From assembly GCF_024868665.1 (NCBI RefSeq), contig NC_079904.1:18718947-18782946 (forward strand): 64,000 bases of DNA, written 5' to 3'. The position numbers and the translations under genes were made by a program. Below the pieces are notes generated by a model. The model worked only from the letters and a program-made list of their open reading frames with translations. It did no database searches and had not been told where the DNA came from. This DNA is from Triplophysa rosa (lineage: Eukaryota > Chordata > Actinopteri > Cypriniformes > Nemacheilidae). Within the stretch, counting starts at the first letter, position 1. Each line of letters starts with the position of its first letter. Positions 22,273 through 34,517 of the stretch are shown in pieces.

Positions 22273-22884
22273 AGCAGGGTTTCCATCCAAAGTTGCGAAT
22301 TTATCTTATGCGCAAAATTGGAATATCGCATAAAACATTTTCGAATAAGCACCGTTTCCATCCAAATAGTCAACCGTCACTTCCTAATAAACTGCCATAT
22401 CAGTAAGAAAAGTAAGAGAAGCCACTGAATATAATGATTTTCATATAGAATAATACTTGCGCAAGCAGACGATTACGAAACACAATAAATGCGGTGCTTT
22501 TGTGGAGGCCTGCTGTTTGGGAAACACAGTTGTGACAGTTCTAAGACGCAATTACAGAAATACTTGACGACTTTGCTCAGGCGTTTAAGAAAGACCATAA
22601 CAATATTTCTGATGCTGTGTAACAAGATCAGTACTCTGGTTAGTCAGGTTACGACATCTCATAGTGCAATTACGTGACTTTTTGGAGGAATTTATTCGGC
22701 AAATGTGTTTCCATCTCCCATTATTCGCATTAACCCTTTTTCGCAAAAATGAAAAACCACCTCAAGCGAGCGTAAAAACTTTTGGCGAATTAAGGGTTTT
22801 TAATTCGAAATTTGGCGTTTCCATCACTTGTTTCTGATGCGAAACTTCAAAATGCGAATAAAACCAGAGTGATGGAAACCCGCT
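22273..22884 (-). repeat. GATGGAAAC-type MITE, copy 3 (complete)
   Basis: The same 610-base element as copy 2 in opposite orientation, from AGCAGGGTTTCCATCC to GTGATGGAAACCCGCT. It includes the internal CTTGCGCAAGCAGACGATTA segment common to the four copies. Confidence 0.85.
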
Positions 22885-23459
22885 TAATGACAGCAGAGCT
22901 CTCAATGGACTTGATTTTATTCAAAACAGGCCAAAGAGATTTTTCAAAAAGCAAACTAGGCCTATATACAGAATAAAAAAACAATCAGATGCACCTCTCT
23001 TCTGATTTCAGTTCTGGCACGCAGAGTACAAATAACAGACCTTTGTCTAGATGTCAACATCGGCATAAAAAGAGATCAGAGTTTGTCCCTCCTTTCCAGC
23101 TCTTAAAAAAATGACTTGTTTAGTATCCATTTCCTCAGTTCCCATGACAACAGCGTTAGGGCACACCAGGGCATGTATATACGGCCACCCAATCAGCTGG
23201 TCTGTCTAGAGATCAAAGTATATGGTCCATCTTTTCAGCCAGCAATTTCAGAAAAGGCCATAAGCAATGATAGCAAGGCAAAGGTTCGATGTCCAAAGGG
23301 GCCGGAGTGCACAGCTATCCCTACAGGTGCCGTAGTCCTTGGGCAAGTTCATTCCATATGAACCGCTCCCGCCCATAGGCAATTACCAAAGAAAGGAGGT
23401 AACATTTCAAAGTGCTCATTTTGCTTTAGTCCCTTGTTCCTGGGTTTCCTGGTTCCCTC
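22885..23459. other. Unassigned non-coding sequence
   Basis: No recognisable feature. The 81-codon open frame at 23116-23361 lacks splice context and family resemblance. Confidence 0.4.
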
Positions 23460-23720
23460 GTGTGATCTGAGCTAAGTGAAGGTGACCGGACCACTCTGAG
23501 CCTGAGGCTCTCTGAATGAAGTCTGCTGCATAGAGGAGACCTCTACTCTCAGAAGTCAGGCTTAAAACAGCGCTGGCCCCGGGCCCCTACATTTAGAGCA
23601 TACAGCAGCATGCTAAGATATACTTTGGCAGAGTGGCCTCCTCTCTTTCTCGCTCTCTGTTTTTTTTATTAATTACGTGGTTGTTGCCATTGACCTGAAC
23701 AATGACTGATGGGAGCCAAG
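23460..23720. other. Repeat-poor block, possible conserved non-coding element
   Basis: Balanced composition, with an ATTAATTACGTGG homeobox/E-box-like string and TTGTTGCCATTGACC. It is unlike flanking AT-rich DNA. Assigned by texture only. Confidence 0.25.
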
Positions 23721-25700
23721 AAGACTTCCTTATGATCATTTATATCCAACATTGCAAAGTATCTGTAGAGTATTGCTTAATTCCTATAATCGTAAAGGAA
23801 TATGTACAGTATTTCTTGGATGTATAAATTGCACTTTAGCCCATAAATTATATAGCATTGCAGTTTTGTGTAAACAAATGTTTTAATTAGAACAACATAC
23901 TTCTAACAGATCAAATGATTTAAAAATTGTTGTACAGTAATCCTTGAAAGTATTTCATATACATTTTTGATAAAATATATCTACAAAAATATTACTAGAA
24001 GTCTATAGGGCAATCGTACACCTACATGTACAGCTTACAAAATTTGTATTATATGCAATGAATTCTAGTTATGCTCCTACAATGCCTCTGCGGATATTGT
24101 TATGAATATTGTTGAACATTAATTATAAGTAAACCACTGTAAATTTGACATACCGATTGTTGACATTGCATTTGGGGTACTTTTTGTAGGTAAAGTAAGC
24201 TCAATCTATCAGTTTTTTTGTCTTTTGAGTGTTTACAGAATCACCAGACTCTCCGCTCCAAAACTCCTAGACTTTGGCACAGATGTGAAGTCACAAAATC
24301 TCCATTGCCAATATGCCATGTCATAAACCTCCACACTTATAGTCTTCTACCCTGTGGCCCTGTGACTTATCTTCAGCAAAACAGAGGATGGGCCGCTCGC
24401 CATCAACCCAAAGACGGTTACCACATGTAAAACGAAAGGAAAAACATCCCGGTATTGTCGCCCAAATTTTTCATGGCCCTTCACTGTTCACCATCATGAG
24501 AAAAAAGAACATCCTCTAGTCATTAGGAGCATTTCAAAGTCAATGTGTCCTCCAGCGGCTGCGGTTTGACAGGCCCTGCCAGTGTAATGTGACTGAAGGA
24601 TGATGGTACCATGATTAGACAGAAGCTCCAGGGAGAGGCCGTGCCTCCACAGATCCATGCACAAAGCACGGGACGAGGGGTAGGAGAGGAAGTCGAGAAG
24701 GGGACCGTAGGGTTGGCAGTCCAGGACCAGATACATATTTATCAAATCTGCCCTTTTGTGATCTGTTGAAGTCAAAACACAACCCACTTCTGTTCATGAA
24801 ACCTTCACAAGAAAGTCTATTGCTTCCTTGCTGTGTCCCTTAGCAACATTGTGTTCTGTCTTATCATAAAAACGGCTTGGTGAAAGGAAACTCCTTGTTC
24901 CTTCTCTGGTAATTCCCATTATTTTGCATTCAAAATGGACATTGTGATAAACCGTCTCAGGTGTTTGAAATGTGAGAGGTGCGTTTTCGTGAATACCTGA
25001 CTTCTTTGATTGTATTCAGAGCATGAATTAGAGGAGTCAGCATGTCTGTGTCTAACCCGCAGCATGCTCGATCTCAGCTTAGTACCTCCTGATCAGCTTT
25101 CGCTCTCTATAAGGGCCCCTCACATAATAATCTTGGGCACTTAATCATCACGATAAGGGGGTAAGAAAGAATAAAATGTTCAAGGTTGGTAACCGAAAGA
25201 TTGCATATATAAACTTACCCAACATGACCCATGACCCAACAGTCTGCCTTTAAGCAGAACATTTAAAACCAGGTTGTTCCGTGCTAAACTCAAAAACATC
25301 TTGAACCAGAATTTTTTGTTGGTCTTAGTTGGTTTAAACCAATGTTAATATAAATATTAATCTAAATGTTATTTGGGAAACCAAATAAAAAAATTAGAAT
25401 GTTGCCTTAGCAATAAAAATACGTTTCAGCCAAGGCAGTAAAATTATTAACTGAAGATAAATAAAAAATGAAACAAATAAAAATAGGTGAAACTTATAGT
25501 AACATAATCATAGCTAAATATAAACAAAATAATTAGTAAATAATAAAATAAAATATCAAGGGCTCACATCACAACAGCTATAAATTAAACTAAAATATGA
25601 AAAAATTTGAACTATAATATAATTCGAAATATAATACTACAATAAAAATTGAAAACTAAAATAACTTAAACTGGTCTTTATCTGGTTTTCCAGCTTGGTC
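23721..25700. other. Unassigned; mixed-composition part at 24.2-25.1 kb
   Basis: The segment 24480-24790 is GC-balanced and open for 97 codons on the minus strand, but I recognise no domain and see no paired splice sites, so I do not call a gene. The rest is AT-rich. Confidence 0.35.
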
Positions 25701-25708
25701 AACCTATA

Positions 25709-27793
25709 CTAAAAAATGCTGGGTTGTTTTTTTAACCCAACCGCTGGGTTGAGCCTGTTGGGTTTTCTCAGTGTTGGGTAGTTTTTTGTATAACCCAATC
25801 GTTGGGTTACCGGATGGGTCCAATTGAGTGACAGTTCAGAGAGTAAACCCCTCCCCCTCCTCGACGCCTCAGACAAACTCAACTCTACCTTCGCGGGCAT
25901 TTTGAATCACCACAGGAACAAGCGAAGACAGCTGTTATTCGGAGAAAAAAGGTATGTTTGAGAGTTTTTAATCTATAAAACTATCACTGTACATCAGAAA
26001 ATGCATAAGTATGCAAAATTCGGCGGTTCACATTAGGTTTGAAAAGTACCATTTAGCTTAGTTAGCTTTGGTTAGTCTGAATGCCCACGCTGTTATAACT
26101 TAGAACTAAGAATAATTAAAACGTCCTTAATGGTCTACATTTCCTCTGAAATTTGTGACTTGTGTGAGTCATTTAGTTCGGTAAGTGCATCTATATTAGG
26201 TCAACACGCGAGCGTCGTGTCAAAAAGCAAATATCCAGCTAATCATATTTTTTTTAATAATTACTTCTAGTTTTCGGTCACGGAACGTAGTTTTAACAGT
26301 CTTTTAGACGAGAATGTAGTTGTTTAGACCTTAAATATGCGATTTATATATAAACATAGCGCCTTTTTGAGAATTTGTTAAGACGCTGTCGGAGATGTGA
26401 GCTTCAGGCTGTCAGCGGTCGTTCAGCACTCGTGGCTCCGCTGAGAGCAGCTTTATCTCGCCAGTGTTTCGGGAATATGCCGTGCCTCGTATAGTGGTTA
26501 ACCGTGCGATATAATTAATTTTGGGTATATGAAACGAGCAATCATTGGTCTTATTATTCTACGTGTTCCCGAGTTAGTCGAATGAGTTTAAGTGTTGTGT
26601 TAACGTTTATAATATTTTATTTTTTAAGTCTATACTTAACTTTCTGTAACGTTACTAGAGACCTAGAGCTCACAGCCTCTGGCACTTTTCTTTTTTCCCC
26701 ACTGACAGGGTGCAGAATAACAGCTAATAATAATGGATAATTCTGTTCAGGAGAAAGAGGAATGGAACTTCGATGTCCTGATACCAAGCTTAAAGGTAAA
26801 CGTTATTTTGGTAAAATGCAAATGTGTTTTTTTATATGTTCATTATAACCCATTGTGCTCTGGGGTATGCCAGTTTTCTTACATTCTTCTCTTCTTGTCT
26901 CTTTTCTTCTCTCTTACTCTCTTTATAGATGAACAAATTGATAAAGAAACCCTCATGCTGGACATCCACTTCCCGAAGTGCACACCACACTGTTGTCTAC
27001 TAACTCCCAGGAAAAGATAGATCCTGTTCAGTAAGACTGCTCCGTGGATATGTCAGGTCGAGCAGTACTGGAACCAAAACAACTAACGCTCTTTAAACTG
27101 TTTTGTGAGTTCATATGACGAGGAAAGTTCTCGGACTACTACATTCCTTGCAAATGTCAACCAATACCATCAGAAAATAACGTTTTTACCAAAGGTTTTT
27201 ACTGTACTAGCTGCACCGATATCAACATTTGGTGGTTCAAATACCCATGTGAGGTCTCTCTTCAAGTTAAGGTATTGTTTGTACATTTTAATTCACAGAA
27301 ATCCTACAAAGTATGTCGCCTCCCAAAAACGGTGTCCTTTTTTCACATCCTAACACGTGTTTATTTTCCACACACGAGTGTTTTTATGTCACATCCATAA
27401 CGCAATGTATAAATAAAAATGTTTGTTAAAATCTAAACTTATGTAATTTATTTATTGATGTTGTTTATTTTTTTGATGTTATTCGGTTTTATTGTTCATT
27501 GAGCATTAAAATATTGCATGCTTTTTATGAATTCCTTTTGTCTTGCATTTCGATCCTTAATAAAACTTCAACTTTTGATTCTTACTGTTGACTCCAGTAA
27601 TTCTCTGTGATTTTATTATTATTTTCAAATATTTCGGGTTTGTTTTAAACCAGCAATGTAATTTTTAAGCAATAGTTGAGTTAAATAAAACAACCCGGCA
27701 TGTTGGGTTGGGTTGGGTTTGTCCATATTTGACCCAGCGTTGGGTTACCAAAATAACCCAAATTGGGTTATTTTAACCCAGCCATTTTTTAGA
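25709..27793. mobile_element. TIR element (TGCTGGGTT ends) with exon-like interior
   Basis: The left end, CTAAAAAATGCTGGGTTG, followed by multiple AACCCAA/TTGGGTT repeats, is mirrored at the right end (27682-27793, ending AACCCAGCCATTTTTTAGAG). The interior is not the usual AT-rich filler. A CpG-bearing block at 25.8-26.5 kb, splice-like junctions (donor 25951/25952; exon 26709-26795; acceptor before 26929) and polyadenylation-type AATAAA sites at about 27410 and 27560 give it a gene-like layout. A ~110-base block at 27270-27405 is shared, inverted, with 54515-54610. The superfamily is unknown. Confidence 0.6.
26709..27003 (+). CDS. Mini-gene candidate inside TIR element (two exons)
   Basis: Exon 26709-26795 begins after TGACAG and has ATG at 26733: MDNSVQEKEEWNFDVLIPSLK, then donor AAG/GTAAAC. 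A second exon would start at 26929 after a long pyrimidine tract and TTTATAG. Spliced in phase 0, this adds 24 codons to a stop at 27003, giving 45 codons in all. Read without splicing, the first frame stays open to 27020 and contains DEQIDKETLMLDIHFPK, which looks more protein-like but is not the spliced frame. A decayed captured gene with a frame change is possible. No family recognised. Confidence 0.25.
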
Positions 27794-29690
27794 GTAGTTA
27801 AGATAGTAAGTTGGACATTTGATTTCCAGGCCTGGCCAGCAAAACAAAGCCCAAAATGCCCTGCTTATTTTCAGCAGTAAAAAGTGCCATCTAAATGACA
27901 ACCTACAAATAAAAATAAATGTGAAACCATTTATTATGTTGACTACAGATGTAGAAATATCATCTATCATGTCATAGAAATAAACTAGCTCCATATAATA
28001 CTACGCACACCTACACAATAAGCTATAACTGGAAGCTTGTATTTGTACAAACAGACGTTCTTAGTGCCACTGGTCATCACAGTATTTTGACGGATGCCTT
28101 TTGCTACCAGCTGACAAAATGTCACAACAAGTTTAAAGTAATTTTTTGTAAGTCACTTTTTGTCAGGCAAGAAATGAATATGAATGTAGATGTATTTATT
28201 ATACACATTAAAACGTTAGAAGAATATTGATTGGCTAAACCCGCAATGCATTTGTGTGGTCCTGTCCGTAAAACTGTCACTAAAGCCAGCTGCATTTCAG
28301 ATGGGAGAAACCAGACCCATATAGTACACTCATGACTGCTATAGCTGGCCGATCAGAAGCCACATCTCAGATGACCAACGCTATGAATGGAGTGTCCAAA
28401 GCATCAACCAAAAGTACTATTAAGGTATGAACGCCACACTACCCTTAACATAAGCAGCAACACAAAAAAACATCCTTATTCATAGAAGTGATATTAGGAC
28501 ACCGCCACGACTGTGTTTTCTCTAGTGTTTCAGCGCTGACATCATACAGGAAGGTATTTTTCCCCTTTGCATTGCCAAAAAACAGGCCCACGCATGGTCC
28601 AAACAGACCAAAGGCAGACATACAGGAGCAGAGGGACACGCTCATGAAAAGTGGCTGGATAAATTAAACAGAGAATGTAAAGAGATATGAAAGATGAGCC
28701 TTCGTACTTGGAGATATGGAGAACCGAGGAACAGTTGGTTGTAGTCATCATAGCAGACCTGGATACACAGTACACCTAAGAATGCGGTGATGTAATCAGT
28801 GTATGTGTAATGATATACTCTGTGCCAAGGGAACAAAGTTATTTAGATCCATACAGGTGATTTTATTTGTGGTGGGAATTGTTTTGCCTGAGAAGCAGAT
28901 GCTGGCTTGTGAACACTGCTGATGACTGTGCTGTAAAGTAAAAGTGCACCTGAGGTTTTCCTTTAAGATATCTTAAAACACTCCGTTTTGAAACGAGGTG
29001 ATGTTTGAACGGAATTGTTTCAACATCTCGTTCACAATTATTTATGTATTATTAATATGTTAAATAACAACTACTAATACTTATAATCACCATTAACAAT
29101 AAATAAACAGTCATTATGAGACCTCAAGTTTCATCATTGTAAATATAATCTACATGAAACAGCTTCGGTCCTAGTTTCTGTTTAATTTAAACAAACAGAG
29201 CCACAGTTGGCCAAGAATTTGCTCACTGCTATTGCCAACCCATTGCTAAGACAATCTGAGTTTTAAGCACGCAGGTCCTTTTACTTTACTTGTGTTAAGA
29301 AAAGTAACCATAAGAAACACCAAGAATCAAAAGCAACACCAATAGCTTGGTATCAAGAGTAAACTGTCCTTGTTTATTCAATTTTACAAAACGGTATAAT
29401 AGTCCAGTGGCAAAAATGATCAAATTACTCACTGTGAGTAATGGGAATGATTCAAAGGAATGACATCATCACTCAAGAGATGCTTTAGCTCAAGAAATCA
29501 CAGCTGCTCCATGTACTCCAGTAGTACAGATAACTACAGCTAATCATTACAACATCATGCTAACTGAAGTTTAGCATTGTAAGTTTTACAGTATAATAAT
29601 ACTAGTATAATATACTTGCACAGTGCCCTACAGGTTAAAAATATATACCTACCCTCCACACATAGATATTCGATCAGCACCGACCACTTT
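27794..29690. other. Unassigned non-coding sequence
   Basis: AT-rich, no credible genes. The overlapping minus-strand frames at 28445-28836 are short and show no domain. Confidence 0.4.
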
Positions 29691-29850
29691 CACCAGCAGC
29701 CAGGCAGTAAATATTTATGAAAAATAACAACAGTCACTGACTCACACTCCGAGAGAAGAGGTCAACCAATCAGAATCAGAGCTGCAGACCAATCAGTCAG
29801 ACTACAGAATGACATCACGAGTCATGACATCAGCCCCTGAAACTGAACAC
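29640..29850 (-). promoter_or_regulatory. Promoter-like cluster: CCAAT boxes and CRE-like sites
   Basis: Two ACCAATCAG elements (about 29764 and 29790) and repeated TGACATCA half-CRE-like sites (29811-29833) lie within 80 bases. On the minus strand a transcript could run toward foxn3 and meet a donor-like GGAGG/GTAGGT at about 29655. This is a possible 5' non-coding exon and promoter for foxn3 by position and strand, but no sequence match proves it. Confidence 0.2.
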
Positions 29851-30111
29851 CCCGCTCGTGGCTTTGCTCTTTCCTCTGAAGCAGGTTCAAGGACACAACG
29901 AGGAAACACAGTGTTCTGACTGTTCTCATGTCAGTAGAGCTGGTTTTGTGGTCTGAAATGCATTAACTTGCATGACATCATAATCAGTAAAAAATGTGGC
30001 ATAAAAGTTACAATGTCGGACTTGTTTTCACAGTACTGTGAAGTGGATTCACATATTCAGACAGATCCTCAGTCATTGTATATTATAGTCAGGTTATGAA
30101 CACAGTATGTA

Positions 30112-30655
30112 CAGTTAGGGCCATAAATATTTGGACAGAGGCACATTTTTTGTTATTTTAGCTGTGTGTCAATATGTTTTCGAGTTACAGTTTTATAATA
30201 GATATTGTTATAAAGTGCACACTCTCAGCTTTATTTAGAGTGTATTCACATCCAGATTAGTTGAAGGATTTAGGAATTACAGCTCTTTAATATGAAGCGC
30301 CCCCCTTTTTCAAGGGACCAAAAGTAATTGGACAGTTGAATAAAAAGCTGTTTTATTCACATGTATGGGCTTTTCCTTAAATAATTTTGTCATAAATGAA
30401 GCATGTTAAAGGTCTGGAGTTGATTCTACATGTGGTGTTTGCATTTGGAAGCTGTTGCTGTGAACCCACATCATGGGGTTCAGGGAGATCTCCATGCAAG
30501 TGAAACAGACCATAGTTAGATTTTAAAAACACTACACATCCGTCAGAAAGATGCCAGGAACATTAAGAGCGGCCAAATCAACAATTTGGTACATTCTAAG
30601 AAAAAAACAACACACCGCTGAGCTCAGTAACAAAACAATCCTAGGTGTCCATATG
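30112..30655 (+). mobile_element. Tc1/mariner 5' half, truncated
   Basis: Begins at a TA with CAGTTAGGGCCATAAATATT, a TIR type seen in fish Tc1-like elements. It runs through about 360 bases of UTR into the N-terminus of a transposase. The right half is missing and is replaced at about 30660 by another repeat. Confidence 0.75.
30473..30647 (+). pseudogene. Tc1-type transposase N-terminus, broken
   Basis: Starts MGFREISMQVKQ. A TAA stop lies at codon 17, and after it comes the paired-like helix-turn-helix segment with AAKSTIWYILRKK and TAELSN. This is the DNA-binding end of a Tc1-family transposase. The catalytic DDE domain is absent. Non-functional. Confidence 0.7.
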
Positions 30656-30664
30656 AGATATGTC

Positions 30665-30763
30665 CATATGTTAAAAAGGTCAAATTAACACTCACGGTCT
30701 ATATATAATATAAACACTGTGAGAGTTAATTTGACCCTTTTTAACACTGGCGATTTTGCTGTG
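30665..30763. repeat. Palindromic MITE (CAGCAAAATCGCC type), left-truncated
   Basis: TTAAAAAGGTCAAATTAACA and its complement flank a short AT loop. The right end, AACACTGGCGATTTTGCTGTG, matches the complete copy at 49412-49563, while the left TIR is lost at the junction with the Tc1 remnant. Confidence 0.75.
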
Positions 30764-30769
30764 TAGTTT

Positions 30770-32440
30770 TCCGCCCGACAGACACAACATACCACGCATA
30801 CACACACGCACACGCCTACCACCATCTGTCCAGGCTAACGTGCAGATCACAGGCAGTCTGTGGTAAACCTGCCCTCACCACAGTCTCTCACCACCAAAAA
30901 CACTTCTTACTTTGAGTGGATATGCAATGAGGTTCTTTAGATGATCTAAGAGATGATAAGGTAAAGATCCTTTTTTTAGTTCACAGCAAACTTTGGTGCG
31001 TACAGCAGACACTTTTCTAATGTTTGTTTGTGGAGTGTCTTCCTTAGAGTTTTTTTCCTGTTAACAAAGCAGTCATACAGGAAAAAGCTTAAAGTAAAAA
31101 ATTAAACATCACGCATAACATCTCTGTAATGGCTTAAGTGCTTCTCCTAGACAGCAGTGAAAATAGACAGCAAATTGAGACTTTTGAGTCTGCTTCTTAG
31201 ATTTTGAGAAACCGACTCGGGTTATCTTGGTGTCTCCAACAGTTTTAAAGGAGACCTCAACAACATCTCAAACCGTGCACAGATTTGCTCAGACAACAAA
31301 GTCTACACTTAAAAGTCTCAATTTCAACATTAACAATTTATATAAAAAATTTCCATGTACGGGTTATCTGAACTACTCTATCCAAAATCATTTACAACTC
31401 TGTATTCTTACTGCACACCAACAATTGTTTCATTTGTGTCAATTTTTTCCACCTAAAGATTTTTAAATGAAAAACACTGGAGACCAAGTTGAATCTAAAT
31501 AGCACAATGTACAACTGAGAACTCAATAAAGTCTGCTTAGCAACCTCTGAGCAAAAATTTGTCCTCCACACATTGTCATACACACAAACACAAGCAAGTA
31601 TTCCTCTCTTGTGGAGTGATGACTCATTTCCACATTGCTCGTCTTCAGACATATGAGAAGACTGTCCCTACACCCCAAACACATTCCAGCCTCCTTTTGT
31701 TAAAACCCTTCCAATAAAAACAAAGAATCACAAAAGCATGCACTCTGAAAATCATGCACTGGTGTCCATGTGTATTGCCCAAAAGATCAACAATCAAGTC
31801 ACCTTTTAATGCTAATCCACTTTCAAAAAGACCATCCACATGTATTCCACTGCTCTTGATGACAGTGGGTCAGTTCCTATACTTCAGCCCCTCCATTTCT
31901 GCCTGAGCAGTGTTCATAAAGTGACCACAACAACAGAGCTGCTGCGTTCCTCCGCTCTCACCCTCTCTCTTTCCTCCCTCTCTCTCTCTTTCTCAGTTTT
32001 CCAAGGCAGGGGTGTGCACTGAGGCTTAGGCAACCCCTGGAAGAAAATGCAGGCTCTCTGGGTCCTAGTGCTCATCAGATGCATTCAGCTGGCATTGTTT
32101 CCGGCTCAGGGGGAAGCCCTGCTCACCTGAGTATCATTGATGTGCCAGGACTAGGGGATTTGAGGACAAGCCATTATGTTGATGGCAGACCTAATGTTGA
32201 TATGGTCATATTTTTGGATGGTATATGGCTATTCAACGGAAAACAAACAGCTGTCTCTAACAAATTATGTTTTTATTCTACAAAACTTTTCCAAAAAAAA
32301 TCAGGATTGCTCTCATGTCAAGGGGCATGTGTCACGATGAAATAAAAAATGTCAATTCTTAATAATAATGTATCTGTGCAGGTCAGGAATTCATGTCCAC
32401 TCATAATCTTTCATCAAAAACATTAAAGTTTGCGCATCAC
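30770..32440. other. Unassigned non-coding sequence
   Basis: No recognisable coding exon. The frame at 32079-32345 (88 codons) has no identifiable domain or splice partners. A pyrimidine-rich run lies at 31965-31995. Confidence 0.4.
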
Positions 32441-32770
32441 AGGCAGTTTCTGCTAATCTCATATTAATCTTGAGTGCCTATACAGTAGTATTGCATGCGT
32501 CGTATCTTCAAAGAGTATTTAGTTTGATCAAATTTATAAAAGAGAGATACAGCTGTACGATTATTTCCGGAAAAACACGAGCTACTAGAGGTGGGACTAG
32601 TGGGATGGAACTATAACAAGAGCAAGCAACACATCATCACATTAATCCCTTCGTGTTTTGAACATTATGCATGTACACGCCGATTGCCAACAAAACACAG
32701 ACGTATGATTTACACCCGTTTCACACAGCAGCAGTGTGTAAGCAGCGCATATTTTTTTGGCAGCGGCTAT

Positions 32771-33430
32771 TTGCACTAAGTGTAAATAGCAAATGATGCT
32801 ATTTACACTAAGTGAAAATAGCGACAGATGCTATTTACACTAAGTTTAAATAGTTGTAAATTCTGTTTACACTACGTGAAAATGGCAGCATTTCTTAGCG
32901 ATATGCTATTTACACTAACCAAAAATAGCTGTAGGGCCTATTTTCTTTGGATTAGTAGTTAGATGCTTTTTACTTATAAATAGTGGCAGATAACTTTACT
33001 ATTTGCACCTCAGTATTGTTGTGCATTAAACATTATGCAATAATAACAGACAGTAAATCATTATATTTATAAAAATTATTCAAATAATGGCAACTTATTG
33101 AGATATTAAAGCCCTATACCTACCCCTAACCTTACCCTAAACCTAAAGTTTATGAATAAAAAATAATTTTAAGTCTTAAATCAATTTTATTGAAAACAAA
33201 TGCCTTTATGATCTGTAAAGCAATAAAAAAGGTTAAAGAAGGTTTTCAGCGGGATTAGAAGCCCGGTCTCCGCACTATACAGAATTTACATTTTATGCCA
33301 CTCGAGTCGCTGTTTGAAATGGCGTCAATCTTACACTTTCTCTATTACAATCACATATTGGTGGGCGGAGCTAGTGTAAATAGTCTCTGCCAACAAAGCG
33401 GGCTTTTTGTACTCAGTGTAAATAGACACT
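32771..33430. repeat. Cluster of TAGTGTAAATAG / CTATTTACACTA motifs
   Basis: At least seven copies in both orientations, five closely spaced at 32771-32925 with ~40-base spacing and two more at about 33375 and 33413. Together they form interleaved hairpins such as GCTATTTACACTAAGTG. This could be a subterminal transposase-binding array. Not coding. Confidence 0.75.
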
Positions 33431-33784
33431 ACGTATTTTTTTCGGTGTACATGTTAACAGATGAGAGCATTCATACCCCACACGTAAGCGGCACGTAAGC
33501 AGCAGTGCAGTAATCATTTCGGCGCAGAGTCTATCTTTGCTGCGCTGCTCATGCTCAAAGCGACAGTGCATACTTTATGGACAAAATCCACATGGATTGA
33601 CAGGAAAAAGTAACACTTTTAACTTTAAAGCATGTAAGTGATGTCTAATGTGTTTTTAACAGTCGCCATTTCAAAAACACTTTTGCAAGGAGTTTTATGG
33701 CCAAAACCACAACAGCACATTTAAAGGATTTATAATACAAGTCTATCTTAAATGTTATGCTTATATTTCATATGAAGGAGTGGA

Positions 33785-34517
33785 AAACGATTGCATTATG
33801 CTGTCAGGCTGGACTGGCGCTGCAGGAGATGCCGGCTGATGCCGGCAGGGTCAGCGCTGCGGGAGATGCCGGCTGGACTGGCGCTGCGGCTGATGCCAGC
33901 GGGAACGGCGCTGGGGCTGATGCTGATGCTGGTGGGACCGGAGCTGGAACAGATACAGGTGGCATCCGCGATCCCTTCCTCCACCTCTATCTTCGGGACC
34001 GGACCACTGGGTTCGTGGCAGGCTGAGGAGAAGCGGTAGGCAGTGCGGCTGGCTCTGAGCTGGAGACGTCTGACGTGGAATCCCACAAATCCCTTCTCCC
34101 ACGCCTTCCTTGACTGACTGGCGGGGCAGGACCTCCAGGAGTCAAGGGGAACCGAGTAATCCTAGGGGATGGGAGGTAGGCAGGAACGTGAGGAGTCCCG
34201 AAGGCAGCTGGAGGAGAGGCCGTTGACCAGCTCCTGGAAGGACCCCCGAATCATCCTCTCCCATTCTTCCAGAGGTGGTGGATTGACGAGGCCCGCAAGG
34301 AAGTATGCATTCATGAGCATCTATGGGAGAAAGCCCCGCCTTGCCACCGATAACCAGGCATACTCAGCCAGGCCCTATCACCCTGAGGAGGGAAAGGGCC
34401 GTCGCACTTCTGGATCATGGCGGAAGTCGACTGCCACCAATGCTGGTGGTCAGCCGACTCCCGCCTAGCCGGGGATGAGATGCTGCCTGCTGGGTTCATC
34501 TCTGGGCCGGTTCGTTC
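33785..34517 (-). pseudogene. Gag-like ORF relic of LTR element, copy 2
   Basis: Directly after the LTR on the minus strand comes AGATGAACCCAGCAGGC, an ATG giving MNPAG. The frame is then broken by shifts and a stop. Later pieces match copy 1 at 52.2 kb: GRRGRRDLWDS versus GRRGRRVSWDS, and PTASPQPATNPV versus PTASLQPATRSV. A Pro/Ala repeat region follows (VPAPVPPAS-like) and fades at about 33800. The capsid-like LRQG...DFA...EF segment seen in copy 1 is degraded or missing. Retrotransposon-derived and non-functional. Confidence 0.6.

Noticed and set aside
24494..24787. 97-codon minus-strand ORF with an ankyrin-like AAAGGHIDFEMLL string
   Set aside because: A single weak resemblance, no repeat of the motif and no paired splice sites.
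32079..32345. 88-codon frame with IDVPGLGDL, considered as a GTPase-like fragment
   Set aside because: The resemblance is a few residues only; no P-loop and no splice context.
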